Of a stretch of DNA of 64,000 bases, positions 1 to 8,881 are shown in pieces. Origin of the DNA: Burkholderiales bacterium. Its GTDB lineage: Bacteria; Pseudomonadota; Gammaproteobacteria; Burkholderiales; Casimicrobiaceae. The notes below the pieces were generated by a model. That model ran no database searches. It had not been told where the DNA came from and worked only from the letters and a program-made list of their open reading frames with translations. Both the position numbers and the translations under genes were made by a program. Within the stretch, counting starts at the first letter, position 1, and every line of letters begins with the position of its first letter. The DNA lies in NCBI GenBank assembly GCA_905339295.1, contig CAJPFI010000028.1, positions 1-64,000 on the forward strand, read 5' to 3'.

Positions 1-56
1 CCCGACCCACAGGGCATCGGGACCGTGTCCTTCGTGGGTCGGGCTTCAGCCCGACG
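1..56. repeat. Nested inverted repeats downstream of hutU
   Basis: Two overlapping hairpins are visible. The arms CCCGACCCAC (1-10) and GTGGGTCGGG (34-43) are perfect complements. GTCGGGCT (39-46), TC and AGCCCGAC (49-56) form a second stem-loop. They lie 60-118 nt past the hutU stop, where a transcript terminator or REP-like element would sit. There is no U-tract, so intrinsic termination is unproven. Confidence 0.5.
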
Positions 57-118
57 GTCCTGCGCCCGCGACGCCGATCGTCCTGACCCGGGGCGCTCGC
101 GCGACCGGCAGGCGCCAC

Positions 119-1828
119 CTACCGCAGCATCGGCATTCGCACGCCTTCGCGCTTCGCGACCTCGATCGCCTTCGCGTAGCCCGCGTCGGCGTGGCGCATG
201 ACGCCCGACGCCGGATCGTTCCACAGCACGCGTTCGATGCGCTTCGCGGCCGCATCGCTGCCGTCGCAGACGATGACGACACCGGCGTGCTGCGAATACC
301 CCATGCCCACGCCGCCGCCGTGGTGGATCGACACCCAGGTCGCGCCCCCCGCGGTGTTGAGCAACGCGTTCAGGAGCGGCCAGTCGGAGACGGCGTCCGA
401 TCCGTCGGCCATCGACTCGGTCTCGCGGTTCGGGCTCGCGACCGAGCCGGTGTCGAGGTGGTCGCGGCCGATGACGATCGGCGCCTTCAGCTCGCCGCTT
501 CGCACCATCGCGTTGAACGCGAGGCCCGCGAGGTGCCGCTCACCCAGTCCGAGCCAGCAGATGCGCGCGGGCAGTCCCTGGAAGGCGATGCGCTCGCCGG
601 CCATGTCGAGCCAGCGCGCGAGGTGCGCGTTGCCGGGAAACAGCTCCTTCACCTTGCGGTCGGTGCGCCGGATGTCCTCCGGATCCCCGGACAGCGCGAC
701 CCAGCGAAACGGCCCCCTGCCCTCGCAGAAGAGCGGGCGGATGTAGGCGGGCACGAATCCCGGGAACGCGAACGCGTCGGCGACACCCTCGTCCTTCGCG
801 ACCTGGCGGAGGTTGTTGCCGTAGTCGAACACCGGCACGCCCTGCCGGTGGAATGCGAGCATCGCCTCGACGTGCATCGCCGCCGAGCGCTGCGCCGCGC
901 GTGCGAGCGCCGCGTGCTGCGCGGGATCGGCCTGCGCGCCGCGCCATCGCTCGACGGTCCAGCCGGCGGGCAGGTAGCCATGGACGAGGTCGTGCGCGGA
1001 GGTCTGGTCGGTCACCATGTCGGGACGCACGCCGCGCTTGACGAGCTCGGGCAGGATCTCCGCGGCGTTGCCGACGAGACCGATCGACCGCGGTTCGCGC
1101 ATCGCGCACGCGGTGCGGACGCGCACGAGCGCGTCGTCGAGGTCGCGCGCCTGCTCGTCGAGGTAGCGCGTGGAAAGGCGCATGTCGACGCGCGACTGTT
1201 GGCACTCTATCGCGAGCATCGACGCGCCGGCCATCGTCGCGGCGAGCGGTTGCGCGCCTCCCATCCCGCCCAGGCCCGCCGTCAGGATCCACTTGTCGGC
1301 GAGGTCGCCGCCGTAATGCTGGCGGCCCGCCTCGGCGAACGTCTCGTAGGTTCCCTGCACGATGCCCTGCGAGCCGATGTAGATCCAGCTCCCCGCGGTC
1401 ATCTGGCCGAACATCATCAGGCCCTTGCGGTCGAGCTCGTTGAAGTGTTCCCACGTCGCCCAGCGCGGCACGAGGTTCGAGTTCGCGATCAGCACGCGCG
1501 GCGCGTCGGGATGCGTGCGGAACACGCCGACCGGCTTGCCGGACTGGACGAGCAGCGACTCGTCGTCGCGAAGCTCCTTCAGCGCGGCGAGGATCGCGTC
1601 GAACGAGGCCCAGTCGCGCGCGGCGCGTCCGATGCCGCCGTAGACGACCAGCGCCTTCGGATTCTCGGCGACCTCGGGATCGAGGTTATTCTGGATCATC
1701 CGGTACGCGGCCTCGGTGAGCCAGGAGCGGCACGCGAGCGTCGTGCCGCGCGGCGCGCGGAGGGTCCGGTCGGCGTAGCGCGGATCGGAGTGGCGGCCGG
1801 AAAGCCGGCCGGGATCGTCGCGATGCAT
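119..1828 (-). CDS. hutU: Urocanate hydratase (urocanase)
   Basis: Converts urocanate to 4-imidazolone-5-propionate, step two of histidine degradation, in the cytoplasm with tightly bound NAD+. At 569 aa it has the family's usual size. Diagnostic blocks include [10 protein letters not shown] near the N-terminus, the NAD-binding [13 protein letters not shown] and the [10 protein letters not shown] segment. The ATG chosen has a GAGGAG ribosome site about 8 nt upstream; the reading frame stays open further upstream but with no family-like residues. It lies 70 nt downstream of hutH on the same strand, so the two are probably co-transcribed. hutI, hutC and hutG are not in the window. The call is secure. 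Confidence 0.96.
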   Translation of the reverse strand: MHRDDPGRLSGRHSDPRYADRTLRAPRGTTLACRSWLTEAAYRMIQNNLDPEVAENPKALVVYGGIGRAARDWASFDAILAALKELRDDESLLVQSGKPVGVFRTHPDAPRVLIANSNLVPRWATWEHFNELDRKGLMMFGQMTAGSWIYIGSQGIVQGTYETFAEAGRQHYGGDLADKWILTAGLGGMGGAQPLAATMAGASMLAIECQQSRVDMRLSTRYLDEQARDLDDALVRVRTACAMREPRSIGLVGNAAEILPELVKRGVRPDMVTDQTSAHDLVHGYLPAGWTVERWRGAQADPAQHAALARAAQRSAAMHVEAMLAFHRQGVPVFDYGNNLRQVAKDEGVADAFAFPGFVPAYIRPLFCEGRGPFRWVALSGDPEDIRRTDRKVKELFPGNAHLARWLDMAGERIAFQGLPARICWLGLGERHLAGLAFNAMVRSGELKAPIVIGRDHLDTGSVASPNRETESMADGSDAVSDWPLLNALLNTAGGATWVSIHHGGGVGMGYSQHAGVVIVCDGSDAAAKRIERVLWNDPASGVMRHADAGYAKAIEVAKREGVRMPMLR

Positions 1829-1898
1829 GGTGGGCTCCTCTCCGCCCGAGACCGCGGAGGCGAACATTGTCCCGCAAATCGCCCCCTCCGGGACGTCC

Positions 1899-3422
1899 TC
1901 ACCCGGCAACGATCGCCTCCGGAACATCGGCGAGGTAATCGCCCGCCTCGACCTGCGCGCGGATCGCCGCCAGGTCCGGCGCGAACGCCCGGTCGCGTTC
2001 CCAGAACGGCGCCGCCGCGCGGATGTGCGCGTGCGCCCGCGCGAGGACCGGCGAGGTCGCGAGCGGCCGCCGCAGGTCGACACCCTGCGCCGCGGCGAGC
2101 AGTTCCACCGCGACGATCGCCGCGACGTTGCCCGCCATCGGCGCGAGCCGCGCTGCGGCGCCGGTCGCCATGCTCACGTGGTCCTCCTGGTTGGCGGACG
2201 TCGGCAGCGAGTCGACGCTGCGCGGATGCGCGAGCGCCTTGTTCTCGGACGCGAGCGCGGCCGCGGTCACCTGCGCGATCATGAACCCCGAGTTGACGCC
2301 GCCGTCCTCGACGAGGAACGGCGGAAGGCCGGAAAGGCTCGCATCCATCAGCAGCGCGATCCGGCGCTCGGCGAGTGCGCCGGTCTCGGCGAGCGCGAGC
2401 GCGAGGTTGTCGGCCGCGAACGCCACCGGCTCGGCGTGGAAGTTGCCGCCCGACAGCACCTCGCCCGCGTCCGCGAACACGAGCGGATTGTCCGTCACCG
2501 CGTTCGCCTCGACGACGAGCGTCGCGGCGGCGGCGCGCGTCTGGTCGAGGACCGCGCCCATCACCTGAGGCTGGCAGCGCAGGCTGTAGGGATCCTGCAC
2601 GCGGTGGCAGTCGACGTGCGAGGCGCGGATCGCGCTGTCATGCAGCAGGCGACGGTAGATCGCGGCCGCGTCGCGCTGGCCCGCGTGCCCGCGCAGCGCG
2701 TGGATGCGTTCGTCGAACGGCGTGTCGCTTCCGAGGCACGCGTCGACGGAGAGCGCCCCGGCGACAAACGCCGCCGCGAGCACGCGCTCGTGAACGAACA
2801 GCCCGGCGAGCGCGAGCGCGGTCGACACCTGCGTGCCGTTGATGAGCGCGAGTCCTTCCTTCGGCGCAAGCGCGAGCGGCGCGATGCCGGCACGCGCGAG
2901 CGCTTCCGCGGCGGGCACCGCGCGCGCACCGATGCGCGCCTCGCCCTCGCCGATCAGCACGCCGGCGAGGTGGGCCAGCGGGGCGAGGTCGCCCGACGCG
3001 CCGACCGACCCCTGCGACGGCACGCACGGCAGCACGTTCGCGTTCGCGAGCGCGACCAGCGCCTCGATCACCTGCCAGCGCACGCCGGAATGCCCGCGCG
3101 CCAGCGAGGCTGCCTTCAGCACGAGCACGAGCCGCACGACCGCGTCGTCGAGGAGCGGCCCGGTGCCTGCCGAATGCGACAGGAGCAGCGCTCGCTGCAA
3201 TTCGGCGAGGCGCGCGTCGCCGATGCGCGTGCGCGCGAGGAGCCCGAAGCCCGTGTTGACGCCGTAGACGACGCGATGGTCGGCGACCATGCGCGACACC
3301 GTCGCGGCCGCCGCCTCGACGCCGGGCCGCGCGCGGACGTCGACCGAGACCGCCTGCGGCGCGGCCCACAGGCTCCGCAGCGTCGCGAGGGCGATCCGTC
3401 CGGGGACGAGGGCGAGCGTCAT
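1899..3422 (-). CDS. hutH: Histidine ammonia-lyase
   Basis: Deaminates L-histidine to trans-urocanate, the entry step of histidine catabolism. The 507-aa product has the canonical length. The electrophilic MIO cofactor forms from Ala142-Ser143-Gly144 in [15 protein letters not shown], the same numbering as the characterised Pseudomonas enzyme. Other family blocks are YGVNTGFG (53-60), [10 protein letters not shown]-like [13 protein letters not shown] and the NQEDHVSM segment. The ATG was chosen because homology starts right there (MTLALVPG); the open frame continues upstream as meaningless Arg-rich sequence. hutH precedes hutU, and together they yield imidazolone propionate. Confidence 0.96.
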   Translation of the reverse strand: MTLALVPGRIALATLRSLWAAPQAVSVDVRARPGVEAAAATVSRMVADHRVVYGVNTGFGLLARTRIGDARLAELQRALLLSHSAGTGPLLDDAVVRLVLVLKAASLARGHSGVRWQVIEALVALANANVLPCVPSQGSVGASGDLAPLAHLAGVLIGEGEARIGARAVPAAEALARAGIAPLALAPKEGLALINGTQVSTALALAGLFVHERVLAAAFVAGALSVDACLGSDTPFDERIHALRGHAGQRDAAAIYRRLLHDSAIRASHVDCHRVQDPYSLRCQPQVMGAVLDQTRAAAATLVVEANAVTDNPLVFADAGEVLSGGNFHAEPVAFAADNLALALAETGALAERRIALLMDASLSGLPPFLVEDGGVNSGFMIAQVTAAALASENKALAHPRSVDSLPTSANQEDHVSMATGAAARLAPMAGNVAAIVAVELLAAAQGVDLRRPLATSPVLARAHAHIRAAAPFWERDRAFAPDLAAIRAQVEAGDYLADVPEAIVAG

Positions 3423-3505
3423 GGGCGCGGCGCGCGGCGGGACCCCCGGCCGCGCACTCGCGCAAGTGTAGCCGCTCTCCCCGACCCGGGTCGAACGCCG
3501 CGGCG

Positions 3506-4843
3506 TCAGCGGTTCGCGAAACGAACGCGCACCGCGAGACCGCGCCCGGACCGCGGGTCCTCGAACGCGACGCTCGCCCCATGGAGCTCGGCGATCCGCT
3601 TTACGATCGACAGGCCGAGCCCGCTGCCGCTCTCGCCGGAACCAAGAACGCGATGGAATCGCTCGCCCAGCCGGTCGCGTTCCTCCGGGGGAACGCCCGG
3701 CCCCCGGTCGGCGACCGCGAGCTCCGCGCCGCCCGCAGCCGGATCGACCGACACCTCGACCCTGCCGCCGGCCGGGCTGTAGCGAACCGCGTTGTCGAGC
3801 AGGTTGCGGAGCAGGATCGCGACCAGCGCGGGGTCGCCCACCACCTGCGCGGGCGTCGCGGCGAGAGCGATATCGACGCCGCGCCCGATCGCGGCAGGTG
3901 CGATGCCCGCGATCGCGTCGCGCGCGACGGCGGCGAGGTCGAATCGCGCGCCGCCAGCGAGCGGTCGCCGCGGATCGAGCCGCGCCAGCGTCAGCATCTG
4001 CTCGACGAGCCGCGCGGCGCGATCGCATCCGGCGATCACCTGCCGCAGCGCATGCGTCCGCTCGGCATCCGCCGCGGCGCCGAGCGCGACCTCCGCCTGC
4101 GCGCGCACGGCGGCGATCGGCGTGCGCAGCTCGTGGGCAGCGTCCGCCGTGAAGCGCCGCTCGTGCTCGATCGACCGGCGCAGGCGTTCGAACAGTCCGT
4201 TCAGGCTCGCGACGAGCGGCACGACCTCGCGCGGCGCATCGTCCGCGGCGAGCGGGCCGAGGCTGTCCGGATCCCGCCGAGCGACGTCGCGACCGAGCGC
4301 GACGAGCGGCTTCAGGCCCGAACGCAGCGCGAACCAGATGAGGAGGCCCAGCACGGGCAGCCCGACGACCATCGGTATCAGCAGCATGCCCGCGACGCTG
4401 CCGACGATCTTGTCGCGCGCGCCCAGCTCCTCGGCCACCTGGACGAGGACTCGGCCGCGCCGGTCCATGCTCGAGTACACGCGCCAGGCCCGCCCGCCCG
4501 ACTCGACGTTCGCGAAGCCTTCGCTCCTCGGGGACAGGCGCACCTCGGGCGCGTTGGCCGAGTGCAGGCGGAGCTTGCGGCCGTCCTCCCACACCTGGAA
4601 CGCGACCGTCCGCGCGTACCGGTGCAGTTCCGACGCGTGCTCGAGCTCGGCGTCGTCGACATCGTCGCCGACGAGCGCGTGCAGGATCGCCGCGGCCTGC
4701 ACGAGATGCGCGTCGAGCAGCTCGCCGGTCTCGTGGCGCACGCGCACGACCGCGAAGAGCGACGACGCGATCCAGGCGATCGCGACCGCCGCGAGCACGA
4801 GCAGCAGCAGCCGGCGCGACAGCGATCCGCCGCGCCCGGTCAT
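3506..4843 (-). CDS. Sensor histidine kinase, QseC/PmrB-like
   Basis: Membrane kinase of 445 aa. A first membrane helix (about 11-33) is followed by a periplasmic domain of about 115 residues, a second helix (about 150-172), HAMP, and the dimerisation/phosphoacceptor box [15 protein letters not shown] with His237. The ATPase part has an N-box ([13 protein letters not shown]), DRGPGVP and GSGLGLSIV. The H-box wording is typical of the QseC/TctE group. Its ATG overlaps the response-regulator stop by 4 nt (ATGA), so translation is coupled. As the last gene of the SHP cytochrome operon it probably senses the condition this cytochrome system answers to. The signal cannot be read from sequence. Confidence 0.93.
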   Translation of the reverse strand: MTGRGGSLSRRLLLLVLAAVAIAWIASSLFAVVRVRHETGELLDAHLVQAAAILHALVGDDVDDAELEHASELHRYARTVAFQVWEDGRKLRLHSANAPEVRLSPRSEGFANVESGGRAWRVYSSMDRRGRVLVQVAEELGARDKIVGSVAGMLLIPMVVGLPVLGLLIWFALRSGLKPLVALGRDVARRDPDSLGPLAADDAPREVVPLVASLNGLFERLRRSIEHERRFTADAAHELRTPIAAVRAQAEVALGAAADAERTHALRQVIAGCDRAARLVEQMLTLARLDPRRPLAGGARFDLAAVARDAIAGIAPAAIGRGVDIALAATPAQVVGDPALVAILLRNLLDNAVRYSPAGGRVEVSVDPAAGGAELAVADRGPGVPPEERDRLGERFHRVLGSGESGSGLGLSIVKRIAELHGASVAFEDPRSGRGLAVRVRFANR

Positions 4844-5508
4844 GCGGCGGTCTCGCGCGGCATCAGGTAACCGACGCCGCGGACCGTGCGGATGAGCCCC
4901 GGCGCGAGCTTGCGCCGCAGGTGGTGGATGTGGACCTCGATCGCGTTGCTTCCCACCTCGTCGCCCCACGCGTAGAGCCGCGACTCGAGCCGCTCGCGCG
5001 AGAGGACGCGCCCCGCGTTCAGCATGAGCTCGTGCAGCAGGTCGTACTCGCGAGGCTTGAGGTCGACGTCCCGCCCGCCCAGGCGGACCGTCCGCGCGGC
5101 CGGATCGAGCGCGAGCCCGCCGACCGTGAGAATCGGCGACGACTCGCCGCGCGAGCGCCGGATCAGCGCCCTCAGCCGCGCCGCCACCTCGGCGAGGTCG
5201 GCCGGCTTGACGACATAGTCGTCCGCGCCGCTGTCGAGGCCCTGCACGCGGTCGTCGATCGCGTCGCGCGCGGTGAGCACGAGCACCGGGACCTTGACGC
5301 CGCCGCCGCGCGCGCGGGAGAGCACGTCGACTCCCGACAGTCGCGGCAGGCCGAGGTCGAGCACCGCCGCGGCATGCTCGCCGCCCTTCAGCGCGGCGAG
5401 CGCCTGCTGCCCGTCGCGGACCCAGTCGACGTCGAACCCGGCCTGCGCGAGGCCCGCACGCAGGGCGTCGCCCAGAAGCGGATCGTCTTCGGCCAGCAGG
5501 ATGCGCAC
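4840..5508 (-). CDS. OmpR-family response regulator, QseB/PmrA-like
   Basis: A receiver domain (1-118) with the acidic pocket EDD (7-9), phosphoacceptor Asp51, Thr79 and Lys101 is followed by a winged-helix DNA-binding domain (about 125-220, ending [10 protein letters not shown]). At 222 aa it has the family length. The start codon is GTG, only 9 nt after the cytochrome b stop, and no strong ribosome site is visible, so translation may depend on coupling. The partner kinase overlaps its 3' end. PmrA/QseB regulators bind CTTAA direct repeats with 5-6 nt spacing; such a repeat occurs upstream of this operon (see 7224-7240), so autoregulation is likely. Confidence 0.93.
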   Translation of the reverse strand: MRILLAEDDPLLGDALRAGLAQAGFDVDWVRDGQQALAALKGGEHAAAVLDLGLPRLSGVDVLSRARGGGVKVPVLVLTARDAIDDRVQGLDSGADDYVVKPADLAEVAARLRALIRRSRGESSPILTVGGLALDPAARTVRLGGRDVDLKPREYDLLHELMLNAGRVLSRERLESRLYAWGDEVGSNAIEVHIHHLRRKLAPGLIRTVRGVGYLMPRETAA

Positions 5509-5517
5509 GGATCGGGT

Positions 5518-6231
5518 TCAGTCGTCGTCGGAGCGCCCATCGTGCCTGACGGCGGGCGCCGACGCCGTGATCGCGGTCAACCCGGCGCCCTCGGGCAGCC
5601 CCGGCGCCGGCAGCACACCCGTCCACACGCCGGCGACGGCGGCGATCAGGACCGCGGCGGCGAGCCAACGCGGACCCCGGATCGCCTCGCCCGGCGCGCC
5701 GCGCTTGCGTCCGGTGACCATCGCGCGGACCAGGTTCTCGCGATGAACGAGGCTGCCGATGGCGACTCCGGCGACGTGGAGGCCGACGACGACCAGCATC
5801 GCGGTGGCGAGAGCCTCGTGGACGTCGTCCAGCGACTTCGGGCCGGCGTCGGACTCGACCGCGAGCCCGGTCGCCACGATCGCCCCTGTGAGGACGATGA
5901 GCGCCACGATCGCCCAGCCGCCGGCGGGATTGTGGCCCGTCGTGTGCTGCGGCGCCCCGGAGACGAGCGATCGCAGGTAGGCGGCGACGCGACGCGGGCC
6001 GTGCACGAACGACGCGAAGCGCGCGTGGCGGGTCCCGAGGAAGCCCCAGACGACGCGTAGCCCTGCCAGCAGCCCGGCGGTGTACCCCAGCAATATGTGG
6101 AGGTCGCGCCAGCGCTCCGAGTCGGCGGTGAGCCACGCGCCGGCGAACGCCGCCGCGAGCATCCAGTGGAAGATCCGGACCGGAAGGTCCCAGACGAGAA
6201 TCCGCGATGTCGCGGGCGTCGTGTCGTTCAT
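5518..6231 (-). CDS. Membrane cytochrome b561-type electron carrier
   Basis: A 237-aa integral membrane protein with four or more hydrophobic helices. Histidines sit in helical positions expected for heme ligation: VRIFHWML near the N-terminus, LHILLGYTAG, and VGLHVAGVAIGSLVHRENLV near the C-terminus. It belongs to the prokaryotic cytochrome b561/Ni-hydrogenase b-subunit superfamily. It lies between the DHC gene (11 nt away) and the response regulator. In known SHP gene clusters a membrane cytochrome b passes electrons from the quinone pool to DHC and then SHP; the same role is inferred here. Confidence 0.9.
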   Translation of the reverse strand: MNDTTPATSRILVWDLPVRIFHWMLAAAFAGAWLTADSERWRDLHILLGYTAGLLAGLRVVWGFLGTRHARFASFVHGPRRVAAYLRSLVSGAPQHTTGHNPAGGWAIVALIVLTGAIVATGLAVESDAGPKSLDDVHEALATAMLVVVGLHVAGVAIGSLVHRENLVRAMVTGRKRGAPGEAIRGPRWLAAAVLIAAVAGVWTGVLPAPGLPEGAGLTAITASAPAVRHDGRSDDD

Positions 6232-6242
6232 GGGGGTCTCCT

Positions 6243-6746
6243 TCAGCGCGGGACGCGTAATGCGCGCTCCGAGAAGTCGCCGCGATCGGCGGCGGTGTGG
6301 CAGGCCCCGCAGTTCGCGAAGCCCCTGACGTCGGGCCGCGCGATCGTCGCGGCAGGCACTTCGTCGTGCTCGCGCGTGAACCACGCGGACTCGGTGATGC
6401 GCGGGAGGGACGGCGTTCCGCCGGTGCGGCGCAGTACGCCCGTGGCGTACGGTTGCGCCGCCTTCCGTCCGACGCCGGCGTTGCGCTCGAGGAACGCCGC
6501 GATCGCGGCCCCGGTCCCGGCATCGAGCGACGCGTCGGTGCCGTAGTGGCGGTCGAGCGCGCCGATCACCTGCCGCCACGCGGGCGCGGACATCAGCGCG
6601 GGCGGATACGCCGTATGGCAACTGCCACACTCGGCCCGCCAGGCCGGATGATCGGCGGCGAAGCGCGACGATCCGGCGAACGAGGGCAGCGGGGCGAGCG
6701 CGAGCGCGAACAGCGCGGATGCATGTACGCAGAGTCGACCGAACAT
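6243..6746 (-). CDS. Diheme cytochrome c (DHC), periplasmic
   Basis: A 167-aa protein with a signal peptide (hydrophobic 8-24, cleavage near SFA-GSS) and two c-type heme sites, CGSCH (40-44) and CGACH (146-150). Spacing and the WFTREHDEV segment before the second heme fit the DHC family, the redox partner of Sphaeroides heme protein. The ATG is preceded by an ideal GAGGAGG site. The frame stays open upstream but without a plausible leader. It is 11 nt downstream of the SHP gene and 11 nt upstream of cytochrome b. It probably acts as the electron donor between the membrane cytochrome b and SHP. Confidence 0.9.
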   Translation of the reverse strand: MFGRLCVHASALFALALAPLPSFAGSSRFAADHPAWRAECGSCHTAYPPALMSAPAWRQVIGALDRHYGTDASLDAGTGAAIAAFLERNAGVGRKAAQPYATGVLRRTGGTPSLPRITESAWFTREHDEVPAATIARPDVRGFANCGACHTAADRGDFSERALRVPR

Positions 6747-6757
6747 GGCGAGCCTCC

Positions 6758-7174
6758 TCACCTGAGCGACAGGAGCCAGGCGAGGATGTCGCCCTTCTCC
6801 TGCACCGTGCATTCACGGCCGAGCACGTCGCCGCAGTTTCGCCGGAACCACTTCTCGACCTGCGCGGCATCGGTGAAGCGCGACGGGTTCGCCGAGGGTG
6901 CCAGCGGCTTGATCGCCTTGGCGGTCTTCGCGTGACGCCCGGTCCCGGTCGGCGCCTCGCCATGGCACGAGGCGCAACTCCATTCGCGTCCCTGCGGCGT
7001 CCGGAACAGGTGCCCGCCACGGTCGGCGGAGAAGCCCGCGAACGACGGCGACGCGGCGCGCGCCGCGTTCTCGTAGCCGCGCATGAGGTCCGAAGGCGCG
7101 ACCGCCAACGCGGCGGCGGGGCTCGATGCGAGCCCTGCGGCAAGCGCGAGGGCACGAAACGGTGAGGCAGGCAT
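6758..7174 (-). CDS. shp: Sphaeroides heme protein (SHP)-like oxygen-binding cytochrome c
   Basis: Exported monoheme cytochrome c of 138 aa (DUF1924 type). It has a signal peptide of about 24-26 residues, heme site CASCH (67-71) and the family signature KWFRRNC. Asn113 corresponds to the unusual Asn ligand (Asn88 in Rhodobacter sphaeroides SHP), which leaves the iron on binding O2 or NO; after signal removal its number falls near 88. Cys114 and Cys122 could form the known disulfide. The start has a GAGGAG site. It is the first gene of SHP-DHC-cytochrome b-regulator-kinase. SHP is the c-type cytochrome family known to bind oxygen; its physiological role is unsettled. Confidence 0.88.
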   Translation of the reverse strand: MPASPFRALALAAGLASSPAAALAVAPSDLMRGYENAARAASPSFAGFSADRGGHLFRTPQGREWSCASCHGEAPTGTGRHAKTAKAIKPLAPSANPSRFTDAAQVEKWFRRNCGDVLGRECTVQEKGDILAWLLSLR

Positions 7175-7223
7175 GGCGAACTCCTCGATCGTGGAAGGAC
7201 GCCCGCGACGCTACGCGCCGAAC

Positions 7224-7240
7224 CTTAACGCGCGCTTAGC
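7224..7240 (+). promoter_or_regulatory. CTTAA-type direct repeat, candidate operator of the PmrA/QseB-like regulator
   Basis: The sequence is CTTAAC-GCGCG-CTTAGC, two half-sites in direct orientation with a 5-nt spacer, matching the box recognised by PmrA/QseB response regulators. It lies 50 nt upstream of the SHP start codon and 23 nt upstream of the TATAAT of the divergent TPR-Fic gene. Read on the plus strand the repeat points toward the Fic gene; read on the minus strand it sits upstream of the SHP operon. It may serve either or both. The binding inference depends on the adjacent regulator being of this class. Confidence 0.6.
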
Positions 7241-7263
7241 GCGAGCCACGCCGCGCCGGTCCC

Positions 7264-7269
7264 TATAAT
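7264..7269 (+). promoter_or_regulatory. -10 element (TATAAT) of first TPR-Fic gene
   Basis: A perfect TATAAT sits only 6 nt before the ATG, so transcription would begin at or next to the start codon and the mRNA would be leaderless or nearly so. No good -35 hexamer is visible 16-18 nt upstream. An activator bound at the CTTAA repeat just upstream could substitute. The same CCCTATAATCCG context recurs before the second paralogue. Confidence 0.6.
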
Positions 7270-7275
7270 CCGGCG

Positions 7276-8811
7276 ATGCCCGCCCCCGAGTCCGCTGCCG
7301 ATCCGCAGACCGCCGAGCTCGCGCAGCGCGCAGCGTCGCTCGACGCTCGGGGCGCGTTCGCCGAGGCGGTCGAGGCGTGGTCGCGCACCGTCGAGCGCGC
7401 GCCGACGTTCCTTCCGGCGCAACTCGGGCTCGCGCAGGCACAGATACGCGCGGGCATGCCCGCCGACGCCGTGCGCGTCCTCGAGCGCGTCACGGCGCAC
7501 GCCCCAGGCATGCCGGCGGCCTGGCTCGCCCTCGGCGTGGCGCATTCGATGCTTGGCCGGCACGACACCGCCGTCGCGGCCGCCGAGCGCGCGGCGGCGC
7601 TGGCGCCCGGCGTCGCGGCGCTGCAGACCGGCCTCGGGGACGTCCTTCGCCAGGCGGATCGACTCGAGGATGCGGCCCGGGCCTACCGCAGCGCGGTAGA
7701 GGCCGCGCCCGACGACGTCGACGCGCTGAACAAGCTCGCCACGACCGAGCGCACGATGCGCAAACTCGACGCGGCGGAGGCGCTGCTGCGACGAGCGCAT
7801 GCGCTCGCGCCGCGGCATCCGTACGCGCGCGTGAATCTCGGCACCCTCGAGCTCGAGCGCGGCCGCGTCGACGCGGGCGCGGCGCTGCTGCGGGACGCGC
7901 TGGGCGACGCGCGCCTTCCCGCCGACGCGCGGGAGGAAGCGTCCGGTGCCCTCGCGATGCTCGCCGAGCGCTCCGCGATGGCCGGACCGATCGAGGAAGC
8001 GCTCGCCGGCGACGATCCCGCGCCGATCGCCGGCGCGATCCGGTCGCTCGGCCGGTCGCAGGCCGTCGACCGTCGCCTCCTCGCCGATTTCGCGCGTATC
8101 GCCGAGCGTCATGCCGGCGAGCCGAGCGCCGACCACCGCTTCGCTTCCGGCGCGCCGGTGTCGGCGGCCTGGAGCGCCCTCGAGGCGCACCACAACTTCC
8201 GCTTGCCGCGCACGTCGGGCGCGATCGCCGCCAGCGTCGCCCTCGTCGCGCGCGCGGACCGGGCCGGTTCGCCGGAGGAGATCGACGTCGTCCGTTACGC
8301 GCGCGCGGTCGCCGACGCCCGCCAGGGTCCGCCCGACGAGGGCGATCCGGTCGCGTTCGAGGCATGGCTGCGCTGGCGCCACGCGCAGATCGCCGGTCAC
8401 CGTCCCAGGACCGGCCCGGGTCAGTTCAAGATCATCAACAACGTCGTGCGCAACGCGCGGAACGTTCCGCGCACGCCGCCGGCACGGCTTCGCGCCACGC
8501 TGGAACGCATGCTCGCCGATCTCGCGCCGCGCATGCCGCCGGGTGCGTGGCGCATCGCCTGCGTCTACATGGCGGTCCTCGAGATGCATCCGTTCGCCGA
8601 CGCCAACGGTCGCGTCATGCGCCTCGCGCTCAACCGCCTGCTGATCCACGCAGGACTGTTTCCGCACCTCCGGCCGCAGGGCTCGGACAACCGGATCATC
8701 GCGGCCGCCCGGGTGAGCGGCGAACTCGAGCCGCTGATCGAATGGCTCGCCGCGGGCAGCCGCTATGCGGCGGAGCTCGACCGCGAGTGGGCGGCGCGCG
8801 AGTCGCGCTGA
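7276..8811 (+). CDS. TPR-Fic domain protein, first of tandem pair
   Basis: 511 aa. The N-terminal half (about 10-210) is five or six tetratricopeptide-like repeats (for example AAWLALGVAHSMLGRHDTAV and ARVNLGTLELERGRVDAG). The C-terminal half is a Fic/Fido domain with the catalytic motif HPFADANGR (438-446), which conforms to HxFx(D/E)(G/A)N(G/K)R. Fic enzymes transfer AMP or another nucleotide group from NTPs to hydroxyls of target proteins. The segment WSALE (299-303), 135 residues before the catalytic His, sits where class II Fic proteins carry the inhibitory Glu, so Glu303 may be self-inhibitory. No signal peptide. Targets are unknown; the TPR may recruit them. Confidence 0.9.
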   Translation: MPAPESAADPQTAELAQRAASLDARGAFAEAVEAWSRTVERAPTFLPAQLGLAQAQIRAGMPADAVRVLERVTAHAPGMPAAWLALGVAHSMLGRHDTAVAAAERAAALAPGVAALQTGLGDVLRQADRLEDAARAYRSAVEAAPDDVDALNKLATTERTMRKLDAAEALLRRAHALAPRHPYARVNLGTLELERGRVDAGAALLRDALGDARLPADAREEASGALAMLAERSAMAGPIEEALAGDDPAPIAGAIRSLGRSQAVDRRLLADFARIAERHAGEPSADHRFASGAPVSAAWSALEAHHNFRLPRTSGAIAASVALVARADRAGSPEEIDVVRYARAVADARQGPPDEGDPVAFEAWLRWRHAQIAGHRPRTGPGQFKIINNVVRNARNVPRTPPARLRATLERMLADLAPRMPPGAWRIACVYMAVLEMHPFADANGRVMRLALNRLLIHAGLFPHLRPQGSDNRIIAAARVSGELEPLIEWLAAGSRYAAELDREWAARESR

Positions 8812-8869
8812 CCCCGGGGGCGATTCACGGCATCGCGCGCGGCGCCGGCGGCCCGCGTCGAGCGTTCCC

Positions 8870-8875
8870 TATAAT
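8870..8875 (+). promoter_or_regulatory. -10 element (TATAAT) of second TPR-Fic gene
   Basis: TATAAT again lies exactly 6 nt before the ATG, in the context CCCTATAATCCG shared with the upstream paralogue. It shows that the duplication included the promoter. The short spacing again predicts a leaderless or near-leaderless transcript. Unlike the first copy, no CTTAA repeat is present upstream. Confidence 0.6.
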
Positions 8876-8881
8876 CCGCGC

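Noticed and set aside
191-2284. Long open frame on the plus strand across hutU
   Set aside because: It is antisense to urocanase; the product is Arg/Asp/His-rich without any domain. Such mirror frames are expected at this GC content.
3506-6523. A single 1005-codon frame covering kinase and cytochrome region
   Set aside because: Only the last 445 codons read as a kinase. The earlier part is out of frame with the regulator and cytochrome b genes, which are clearly real.
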